A stretch of 64,000 bases of DNA from JADLHS01 sp044225555 (GTDB lineage Bacteria; Verrucomicrobiota; Verrucomicrobiia; Limisphaerales; JADLHS01): NCBI GenBank assembly GCA_044225555.1, contig JBGAIM010000011.1, forward strand, positions 62,001-126,000. The letters run 5' to 3'. The translations under genes and the position numbers were made by a program. Below the pieces are notes generated by a model, which saw only the letters and a list, made by a program, of their open reading frames with translations, searched no databases and was not told the DNA's origin. Numbering within the stretch: position 1 is the stretch's first letter; every line of letters begins with the position of its first letter. Positions 55,038 to 64,000 of this stretch are shown piece after piece.

Positions 55038-56855
55038 CTAGATGCCGGTCTTGGTGCCTGCAGCAATCGTCTCGGCGAACAATCCCAACACATGCGTTCG
55101 TGAGAGCGCGCCGACGAGCCGCTTTTCTTCGAGCGTGCTCACCACGGGAATATTCTGTTGCTCGCTGGCGAGCGCGAGATTGAACACGTCCACGAGGCGC
55201 TGATTCGGCGTCACGCAACGGGGCGGCGGCCGCATCACGTCGCTGGCGATCACCGCGCTCAATTCATGCCCCGCCCCGAGATGTTCCTTCAGATCGTGCA
55301 GGGCCACCACGCCGACGAGGCGTTGATCACGATCCACCACGGGCAGAAAGTTGTTCGCGCTTCGCAAGAAACGTCGGGCCATCTCGGGGATGGAAGTGGT
55401 TTCCTCCACCGGGGGCACGGGCGCGAGCATCACATCGCCCACCTTCTGTGAAGTAGCCGCACCAAAGCGTGTCGTCTCCTCGCTTTCCAGCAATCCCTTC
55501 ATCCGCAGCGGCTCGGTGTAGATGGAGTCGTGTTCCAACCGCCCGGCCATCACGATGGCCATCACGCAACCCAGCATCAGCGGCGGCATCAACGAGTAAT
55601 CCAGCGAAATCTCGAACACCATGATCATCGCCAGAAACGGCGAGCGTGTCGTCGCCGCCAGCACACTGCCCATGCCCACCAAGGCGAACGCACTGGTGGG
55701 CAATCCTTGTGCGACTTCCAGATGATGCAGCGCGACGCCAAAGATCCCACCGAGACTCGCGCCCAGAAACAGCGTGGGGGTAAACACTCCCCCCACCGTT
55801 CCCGAACTCACCGTGAACACCGTGGCCAGCAGCTTCGCCAGAAACAAACCACCCAGTACCAGCAGGGTCATTTCATTGTGTTCAATGTGCAGGATGCGGT
55901 TCGTCACTACATAGCCATTGCCCCACACGCCGGGAAACTCGATGGCGATCAGCCCCACCGCGAGTCCGGCCAGCGCCATCTTGGCGTAGATCGGCCAGTT
56001 GACACGGTCGAAGTGACCTTTGACCTGACGGATCATCTTGAGAAACACCGCGCCAAACACACCACACAACAAGCCCAGCAGCACGAACCACGGCAATTGC
56101 AGAATGCTCGTGAATTCAAACGGCGGCACCACATACCAGGGCGCAATTCCAAAGAAACTCCGCGACACCATCGCGGCGATCACCGACGAAAAAACCAGCG
56201 GGGCGAACAAATTCATGGAGACGTTCCCGAGCACAATCAACGACGCGAACACCGCGCCAGCGATGGGCGCGTTGTAGGCCGCCGAAATCCCGGACGCCGC
56301 ACCACAACCCACCAGCAAACGCAACCGATACGGCGGCCAATACGCCACCTGGCCCAGTTTCGATGCCAGCGTTGCCGCCATTTGCGTGATGCCGCCCTCC
56401 CGCCCGATGGAGGCGCCCGTGCCGATGCTTACGAGCGAGGACGCCGCCTTCACGAGCCCGCTGCGCAAAGGAAGTTTGCCGTCACCAGCGACCACCACTT
56501 CCAGAATGTTCGTCGAACCCTGCCGCCCAACGATGCGCAAACCCCAATGCAACACCATCCCGGCCACCAATCCGCCCAGCGCCGGAATCAGGACGCGTTC
56601 CCACCACACCATCATTTCCGCAACCTCCACGGGATCGCCCGGACTGCGCAGGAAAAAGAGTTTGACCGCTTCGATGGCGTGAAAGAACACAAGGTTCACC
56701 AGCCCCCCCAAGACACCCACGACGCCGGCGATGGCGAGATGCAACGCCTCTTCGCGCAGGATGAACTTTTCGCGGAGTTGCAGCGCCTGTTGCCAGTGGC
56801 GACGGAGGAAATCGTGCGCCCTGGCAACCAGCCGGTTGATTCTCGAAGACTGCAC
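55038..56855 (-). CDS. ClC-type chloride channel/antiporter with CBS domains
   Basis: A 605-residue membrane protein starting at GTG 56855. About 10-12 ClC transmembrane helices occupy 36-430. The gating region reads GTGASIGREGGITQM, with the Glu at 153 in the place of E148 of E. coli ClcA; the usual Pro after GREG is Gly here. The second signature is SSGTVGGVFTPTLFLGASLG in shape. The first selectivity motif (GSGIP) is replaced by QGSTNILE. Two CBS domains follow (about 465-590: VGDVMLAPVPPVEETTSI and IASDVMRPPPRCVTPNQ), likely to bind adenosine ligands. Ion preference and channel versus antiporter mode cannot be deduced. It converges on the wecA-like gene. Confidence 0.92.
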   Translation of the reverse strand: MQSSRINRLVARAHDFLRRHWQQALQLREKFILREEALHLAIAGVVGVLGGLVNLVFFHAIEAVKLFFLRSPGDPVEVAEMMVWWERVLIPALGGLVAGMVLHWGLRIVGRQGSTNILEVVVAGDGKLPLRSGLVKAASSLVSIGTGASIGREGGITQMAATLASKLGQVAYWPPYRLRLLVGCGAASGISAAYNAPIAGAVFASLIVLGNVSMNLFAPLVFSSVIAAMVSRSFFGIAPWYVVPPFEFTSILQLPWFVLLGLLCGVFGAVFLKMIRQVKGHFDRVNWPIYAKMALAGLAVGLIAIEFPGVWGNGYVVTNRILHIEHNEMTLLVLGGLFLAKLLATVFTVSSGTVGGVFTPTLFLGASLGGIFGVALHHLEVAQGLPTSAFALVGMGSVLAATTRSPFLAMIMVFEISLDYSLMPPLMLGCVMAIVMAGRLEHDSIYTEPLRMKGLLESEETTRFGAATSQKVGDVMLAPVPPVEETTSIPEMARRFLRSANNFLPVVDRDQRLVGVVALHDLKEHLGAGHELSAVIASDVMRPPPRCVTPNQRLVDVFNLALASEQQNIPVVSTLEEKRLVGALSRTHVLGLFAETIAAGTKTGI

Positions 56856-56957
56856 ACGGCAACTTTACGCCTGGCCACCGCATTGACGAGTCTGGAGTTT
56901 GGCCGGGCAGTGGCGCGTGATTGCCAACACCGCCAGCGTTCGCCACACTGTCGGCGG

Positions 56958-58502
56958 ATGAGCAAAGCGTTTTACATCACCACCGCCATTGATTACGTCA
57001 ACGGCCAGCCGCACCTCGGTCATGCCTACGAAAAGGTTATCACCGACGTGATCGCGCGCGCCCGGCGAAGTCTGGGCCAGGATGTTTTCTTCCTCACCGG
57101 CCTCGACGAACATGGCCAGAAGGTGCAGCAAGCCGCGCAAGCCGATGGCAAAACGCCACAGGCCTATTGCGATCAACTCGCCACCGACTGGCAGGCCTTC
57201 GCGCAAAAGCTGGAACTCACCAACAACGATTTCGTCCGCACCACCAGCGCGCGGCACAGGGAATTTGTTCAGGCGATTCTCGCCAAGCTTCACGCCGCCG
57301 GAGAGTTTTATCAAAAGACTTACGAAGGGTTTTATTCCACCAAGGAGGAAACTTTCCTCACCGAAAAGGATCGCCGACCAGATGGCACCTTTGATCCGGC
57401 CTACGGCGAAGTGATCAAACTTTCCGAGAGCAATTACTGGTTCAAGCTCAAGCCGCATCAGCAATGGCTCATTGACTACCTCGAAGCGAATCCGTCGTTC
57501 GTGCAGCCGGATTATCGTCGCAATGAAGTGCTCGGCTTCCTCAAGAACAACGAGCTGGAAGATCTGTGCATCTCGCGACCAGCGGCGCGCTTGAACTGGG
57601 GCATTCCCCTGCCCTTCGACAAGGACTACGTCACGTACGTCTGGTTCGACGCGCTGGTGAATTACATCAGCATCCCGGCCGCCCACGGCGATCCGCTGTT
57701 GAGCTCCACGTCCCACGTTCCAAGTTCCAAGTTGGAACTCTGGCCGGCCGACATCCACGTCATCGGCAAGGACATCCTGAAATTTCACGCGGTCTATTGG
57801 CCGATCATGCTCAAGGCGATGGGCCTGCCGTTGCCGAAACAAATTCTCACGCACGGCTGGTGGCAGAAGGACGGAGCGAAGATCAGCAAGAGCACTGGCA
57901 ACATTGTGGACCCGGTCGCGGTGATCAATGAATGGGGCTTGGATGCATTCCGTTTTTACGTCGTGCGCGAACTCGACATCGGCCCGGACGGCAACTGGAC
58001 GGACGCCGGATTCCGCTCGCGCTATCAAGCCGAACTCGCCAACGGCCTCGGCAACCTTGTGAACCGCTCGCTCTCGATGCTGAAGCGTTATCGCAACGGC
58101 GTTGTGCCCGCGCGCCATGATGAACTCGCACCCGATGTAAACAAAGTGGCCGCCGACACACAGGCATTGTTGACAAGGAACGAACTGCAAGGCGCGCTGC
58201 TATCCATCTGGCAACTCGTCACCCGCGCGAATCAATACGTGGATCAGACCAAACCATTCAGCCTGGCCAAAGACCCGTCGCAAGCCAAACGCCTCGACGA
58301 AGTGCTCTACAACCTTGCCGAAACTTGCCGCGTGCTGGCCGTTTTGCTCTGGCCTTTTCTGCCGGGCACAACGACCAAGATTTTTGCACAACTCGGTTTG
58401 ACGGGCGCACCGGACAAATTTGATACGTCAGGCTGGGGCGGTTTGCCCGCCGGCCATGCCATTGGCGAACCTGCGCCGTTGTTCCCACGCAAAGACACTT
58501 GA
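56958..58502 (+). CDS. metG: Methionyl-tRNA synthetase
   Basis: A 514-residue class I aminoacyl-tRNA synthetase that charges tRNA-Met. The N-terminus MSKAFYITTAIDYVNGQPHLGHAYE includes the HLGH version of the HIGH signature (in outline: YVNGQPHLGHAYEK). The KMSKS counterpart is DGAKISKSTGN. No zinc-finger Cys cluster is evident, and there is no C-terminal tRNA-binding (EMAP-like) domain, so it is the short metG type. ATG 56958 is far downstream of the frame's first codon; the 476 upstream codons are antisense to the ClC gene. The epimerase-like gene follows 4 nt after the stop. Confidence 0.95.
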   Translation: MSKAFYITTAIDYVNGQPHLGHAYEKVITDVIARARRSLGQDVFFLTGLDEHGQKVQQAAQADGKTPQAYCDQLATDWQAFAQKLELTNNDFVRTTSARHREFVQAILAKLHAAGEFYQKTYEGFYSTKEETFLTEKDRRPDGTFDPAYGEVIKLSESNYWFKLKPHQQWLIDYLEANPSFVQPDYRRNEVLGFLKNNELEDLCISRPAARLNWGIPLPFDKDYVTYVWFDALVNYISIPAAHGDPLLSSTSHVPSSKLELWPADIHVIGKDILKFHAVYWPIMLKAMGLPLPKQILTHGWWQKDGAKISKSTGNIVDPVAVINEWGLDAFRFYVVRELDIGPDGNWTDAGFRSRYQAELANGLGNLVNRSLSMLKRYRNGVVPARHDELAPDVNKVAADTQALLTRNELQGALLSIWQLVTRANQYVDQTKPFSLAKDPSQAKRLDEVLYNLAETCRVLAVLLWPFLPGTTTKIFAQLGLTGAPDKFDTSGWGGLPAGHAIGEPAPLFPRKDT

Positions 58503-58506
58503 GTTC

Positions 58507-59148
58507 ATGCAGGTGTTCCTCACTGGCGGCACGGGATACATGGGGCAACGATTGATTCCGCTGCTGGCAGCGAAAGGGCACAAAATCAGCGCGCTCGTCA
58601 GAAAGGGATCGGAGCAGAAACTTCCCAGTGGTTGCACGGCGGTGTTTGGCAATGCCCTTGATCGGGCAACATTCATCAGTCAAATCAAACCAGCAGACAC
58701 GTTCGTGCAACTGGTCGGTGTGGCGCATCCCAGTCCCTCCAAGGGCGAGGAGTTTCGGAAGATTGATCTGGTTTCAGGGCGCGAATCCGTTGCTGCCGCG
58801 AAGGAAGCCGGAGTGAAACATTTTGTTTATGTCAGCGTCGCTCATCCGGCGCCGCTGATGAAGGATTACATCGCGGTGCGGTCGGAAGTGGAGTCGTTGA
58901 TTCGCGCGAGTGGGATGAATGCGACGATTCTGCGTCCGTGGTATGTCCTGGGCCCGGGCCATCGCTGGCCGTATCCACTGCTGCCCATCTTCTGGGTGTT
59001 GGAGCGAATCCCGGCCACGCAGGATTCAGCGCGGCGATTGGGTTTTGTTTCGTCGCGGCAGATGTTGTCGGCCTTGGTGAAAGCGGTGGATGATCCGCCT
59101 TCGGGAGTTCAAGTTTGGGAAGTGCCGCAGATTCGCAGCCGATTCTAA
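58507..59148 (+). CDS. NAD(P)-binding epimerase/dehydratase-like protein (atypical SDR)
   Basis: A 213-residue cytoplasmic Rossmann-fold protein. The dinucleotide-binding motif is MQVFLTGGTGYMGQRLIPLL (GxxGxxG), and the SDR-like middle reads HFVYVSVAHPAPLMKDYIAV. It resembles NmrA-like or atypical SDR family members rather than catalytic epimerases, since a clear YxxxK site is not apparent. The start at ATG 58507 lies 4 nt after the metG stop; the longer frame overlaps metG. The substrate is unknown. Confidence 0.85.
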   Translation: MQVFLTGGTGYMGQRLIPLLAAKGHKISALVRKGSEQKLPSGCTAVFGNALDRATFISQIKPADTFVQLVGVAHPSPSKGEEFRKIDLVSGRESVAAAKEAGVKHFVYVSVAHPAPLMKDYIAVRSEVESLIRASGMNATILRPWYVLGPGHRWPYPLLPIFWVLERIPATQDSARRLGFVSSRQMLSALVKAVDDPPSGVQVWEVPQIRSRF

Positions 59149-59298
59149 TCTCGAACTCAATTGCCGGCTGGCCTCAAACCGTCACGGAACTTCCCGGCCA
59201 TGAAAAACGCTTTACAATCCAATGCGCTTTGGCAGCGTCCTCTTATGAAGCCGAAAGGGCATGCATCACTGGTCTTCCTTCGCAACCCACCTGATATT

Positions 59299-59985
59299 AT
59301 GAAGAACGCCATCATTCACAGGGCTGCAAGCGCTTGGCTGGCAGCTTTGCTCGCCATCGGTTTGGCCGGGTGCGCCACCGAATCGCATCGCGCCGTGGAG
59401 GCGACCAAGCCGGCGTCCGCCGGAACGGCCTACACCGGACCGAAGAGCGCCTTGGTGGTTGGCAAGTTTGACAATCGCTCCAGTTACATGCGCGGACTTT
59501 TCTCGGATGGAGTGGATCGTCTGGGCGGCCAGGCCAAAACCATTCTCATCGGTCACTTGCAGGAAACTGGCCGATTCACCGTGATGGACCGCGACAATCT
59601 GGAGGAGATTGCCCGCGAGGCAAAACTCAAGGGGCAGGAACAAGCCCTCAAGGGAGCTGACTTCGCGATCACCGGAGACGTGGTGGAGTTTGGCCGGAAG
59701 GAAACCGGTGACATGCAACTCTTCGGCATCCTCGGCAGCGGCAAGAAACAGGTGGCTTATTCCAAAGTCGCGCTGAACGTGGTGGATGTTTTGACTTCGG
59801 AGGTGGTTTATTCGGTTCAGGGCGCAGGCGAATATGCTTTGAGCAATCGCGAGGTGGTTGGGTTTGGTGGCACTGCCGGATACGACTCGACGCTCAACGG
59901 CAAGGTGCTCGATCTGGCAATTCGCGAAGCGATCAATCGGTTGGTCGAAGGGCTTGAGCAAGGGAAATGGAAACCCACCAAGTAA
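59299..59985 (+). CDS. CsgG-like lipoprotein
   Basis: A 228-residue predicted lipoprotein from ATG 59299 (the longer frame lacks a signal near its start). The lipobox is LAGC with Cys at about 25. The mature part has the CsgG pattern: SALVVGKFDNRSSYMRGLF, FTVMDRDNLEEIAREAKL, KGADFAITGDVVEFGRKET and ALNVVDVLTSEVVYSVQG. In other bacteria a CsgG-like lipoprotein is found with DUF4810 and DUF799 proteins, and exactly that order follows here. It should sit in the outer membrane. Its stop overlaps the next start. Confidence 0.9.
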   Translation: MKNAIIHRAASAWLAALLAIGLAGCATESHRAVEATKPASAGTAYTGPKSALVVGKFDNRSSYMRGLFSDGVDRLGGQAKTILIGHLQETGRFTVMDRDNLEEIAREAKLKGQEQALKGADFAITGDVVEFGRKETGDMQLFGILGSGKKQVAYSKVALNVVDVLTSEVVYSVQGAGEYALSNREVVGFGGTAGYDSTLNGKVLDLAIREAINRLVEGLEQGKWKPTK

Positions 59986-60335
59986 ATCTATTTCGACGTT
60001 TTCTTCTGCTGCCGGTCGGCATTCTTCTTTTCACCGGGTGCGCTGCACCGACGTTGTACACCTGGGGGCATTATGAGGAGGTGATTTACGTTTCGTATGC
60101 TGCGCCGGGAAAGTTGTCCCCGGAAATGCAGGTGGCAAAATTGGAGGAGGATTACCAGAAGGCAAGAGCCACCAACAAACGCATGCCTCCGGGCTGGCAC
60201 GCGCAACTGGGTTATCTCTACTTCCAACTTGGAAAAATGGATCAGGCACACCAGGAATTCCTGACCGAGAAGGCGGAGTTCCCGGAATCGACCGTGTTCA
60301 TTGACCGTTTGTTGATCAACTTCAAAAAGCAATGA
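59967..60335 (+). CDS. DUF4810-like lipoprotein
   Basis: A 122-residue predicted lipoprotein: signal FLLLPVGILLFTGC with the lipobox Cys at 25, then APTLYTWGHYEEVIYVSY, a DUF4810 feature. A short TPR-like helical part (PPGWHAQLGYLYFQLGKMDQ) follows. It overlaps the CsgG-like gene by 19 nt and the DUF799-like gene by 4 nt, so the three are translationally coupled. Its role in the trio is unknown. Confidence 0.85.
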   Translation: METHQVNLFRRFLLLPVGILLFTGCAAPTLYTWGHYEEVIYVSYAAPGKLSPEMQVAKLEEDYQKARATNKRMPPGWHAQLGYLYFQLGKMDQAHQEFLTEKAEFPESTVFIDRLLINFKKQ

Positions 60336-60988
60336 ACGCCCGCCGAATTATTTCCTCAATCGGTGGCATTGTGGCGCTGCTGGCCTTAGTGGGTTGCGCC
60401 GCTCCGAAGCCTTACGATTACACAAACTTCCGTCTGCATCAGCCTCGCTCCATTCTCGTGCTGCCACCCTTGAACGAAAGCACACTGGTCGAAGGCACGT
60501 ATGGCTATCTCTCCACAGTGACCCGACCGCTCGCGGAACTCGGGTACTATGTCTTCCCCGTTGCGGTCGTGGACCAGTTTCTCAAAGAGAACGGAATGCC
60601 AACCGCAGGTGAAATGCACCAGGTACCGCTGAACAAGGTGTGGGAAGTAGTTGGTGCGGATGCGGTCCTGTTCGCGACGTTGCAGCAATACGGCAGCAAG
60701 TACCAAGTGGTGAACAGCGCCACCGTGGTTCAGGTCAAAGCCAGGCTTGTGGACACGCGCACGGGAACTTTGCTCTGGGAAGGCACCGCCATGGCCCAGC
60801 AAAACTCAGGCGGCTCCGGTAACATCATAGCCGACCTGATTGCGGCTGCGATAACTCAAGCCATCAACGCCGGCACAGACGCAGCCCACGATGTTTGTCC
60901 TCAGGCGAACATGATGCTGTTCTACACAAAAGACCATGGGCTGCTCTACGGTCCATACCATCCGGAATATGGCTCGGCCAAAAAGTAA
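60332..60988 (+). CDS. DUF799 (GNA1162-like) lipoprotein
   Basis: A 218-residue predicted lipoprotein: lipobox LVGC with Cys at 22, followed by the DUF799 pattern SILVLPPLNESTLVEGTYGY, VVDQFLKENGMPTAGEMHQV, VGADAVLFATLQQYGSKYQ and TGTLLWEGTAMAQQNSGG. GNA1162 of Neisseria meningitidis is a surface lipoprotein of this family with a fold resembling TolB or the nucleotide-binding fold. It is the third gene of the coupled CsgG-DUF4810-DUF799 set, and a terminator follows at 61039. Confidence 0.9.
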   Translation: MNARRIISSIGGIVALLALVGCAAPKPYDYTNFRLHQPRSILVLPPLNESTLVEGTYGYLSTVTRPLAELGYYVFPVAVVDQFLKENGMPTAGEMHQVPLNKVWEVVGADAVLFATLQQYGSKYQVVNSATVVQVKARLVDTRTGTLLWEGTAMAQQNSGGSGNIIADLIAAAITQAINAGTDAAHDVCPQANMMLFYTKDHGLLYGPYHPEYGSAKK

Positions 60989-61038
60989 CTCGGCTTCGAA
61001 CCAGTTGATTCGCGCAATCACAGTCACCCTCAAAAGCA

Positions 61039-61066
61039 AAACGCCGGAGCTTTCGCTCCGGCGTTT
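61039..61066. terminator. Bidirectional terminator between the lipoprotein trio and 5S rRNA
   Basis: A perfect 12-bp stem (AAACGCCGGAGC with GCTCCGGCGTTT) and a TTTC loop. It serves the plus-strand lipoprotein genes and the minus-strand rRNA operon. Confidence 0.88.
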
Positions 61067-61076
61067 ACATTAAAGA

Positions 61077-61191
61077 CTGGCGGCTACCTACTCTCGCAGA
61101 ACCTATAGGACTACTACCATCGGCAATACTGTGTTTGACGGCCGTGTTCGGAATGGGAACGGGTCGGACCACAGCTTTATGGCCACCAAGA
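61077..61191 (-). rRNA. 5S ribosomal RNA
   Basis: Minus-strand sequence of about 115 nt with the 5S signature CCCGTTCCCATTCCGAACACGG and complementary ends (GGTGGC with GCCGCC). (That motif is at about 61140-61165.) It follows the 23S gene on the same strand and is followed by the terminator. Confidence 0.93.
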
Positions 61192-61360
61192 ACTCGTAAG
61201 TCAGACGTCGCCGATTTTGCGGCAACCCGTCCAACTAAATTTCAAAAGAACAGTCCGCGCCTTGCAGCGCGGCGACCGAGGTTGATTCGGCCGTTCGTTG
61301 AAAACTACACACAGGAAACACTGGGATTACAATTCGCGAGTTAAAATCTTAGTTTTTCGT

Positions 61361-61384
61361 GGCGGCGTCCCGAAGGACGCCGCC
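61361..61384. other. Hairpin in the 23S-5S spacer
   Basis: A perfect 10-bp stem (GGCGGCGTCC/GGACGCCGCC) with a CGAA loop, 13 nt downstream of the predicted 23S 3' end. On the minus strand ACGAAAAACT follows, without a real T-run. It could be a processing stem or a weak terminator. The rest of the spacer (61192-61396) shows nothing else. Confidence 0.55.
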
Positions 61385-61396
61385 GTTGAAAAATTT

Positions 61397-64000
<2,604 letters not shown>

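Noticed and set aside
55530..56957. 476-residue N-terminal extension of metG in the same frame
   Set aside because: It is rich in His/Arg/Gln repeats typical of antisense reading, lies wholly opposite the ClC gene, and the MSKAFYITT start at 56958 gives the normal MetG N-terminus.

Overview
The window looks like a chromosomal segment of a Verrucomicrobiota bacterium, probably of the Pedosphaera/Limisphaerales type. This is an inference from gene content: three PEP-CTERM proteins, a giant secreted protein with PA14, lamin-tail and CotH domains, a TIGR03790-like protein, a DUF2723 membrane protein fused to TPRs, the C-terminal motif DGDGVPNLLKYYLG, and moderately high GC. Housekeeping genes (rpoD, infA, holA, metG, an rRNA operon end, one tRNA) show it is chromosome rather than plasmid or phage. 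I saw no CRISPR array, transposase or integrase.

Layout. 1-686: little recognisable. 0.7-9.2 kb: two glycoside hydrolases facing each other, a frameshifted proline/tryptophan-rich exported protein with a strong terminator, then on the minus strand a class V aminotransferase and a serpin. 9.2-16.8 kb: a 2359-residue secreted LTD/CotH protein, bracketed by a 97-bp direct repeat; its left flank is a composite of gene relics. 16.8-23.2 kb (minus): methyltransferase, cupin, TIGR03790-like protein and two tandem PEP-CTERM paralogues. 23.6-24.3 kb (minus): infA and an RRM RNA-binding protein. 24.8-36.2 kb and on to 37.4 kb (plus): bifunctional nuclease family protein, holA, STAS protein, class C beta-lactamase-like hydrolase, rpoD, a lipoprotein, tRNA-Met, a PEP-CTERM protein, a 44-residue membrane protein, an RlmD/TrmA-type RNA methyltransferase, DUF2723-TPR protein, and a glycosyltransferase.

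37.4-53.85 kb (minus) is the most unusual part. It is a compact cluster, with 1-67 nt gaps or 4-nt overlaps, headed by an ECF sigma factor and a membrane anti-sigma-like protein. These are followed by three giant paralogous exported proteins (tandem CsgG-like segments, a helical middle, a beta-propeller-like region, and EF-hands in two of them), a Sel1-repeat protein, a 282-residue exported protein of unknown fold and a stand-alone CsgG-like protein. One of the giants is split by a one-base frameshift. I propose this as an undescribed sigma-controlled envelope system.

54-61 kb: WecA/MraY-type phosphoglycosyl transferase, ClC-CBS channel, metG, an NAD-dependent epimerase-like protein, and a three-gene lipoprotein cluster (CsgG-like, DUF4810-like, DUF799-like) ending in a bidirectional terminator. 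61.08-64 kb (minus): 5S rRNA and most of a 23S rRNA that runs off the right edge. All functional calls come from reading the translated sequence; no database search was run.
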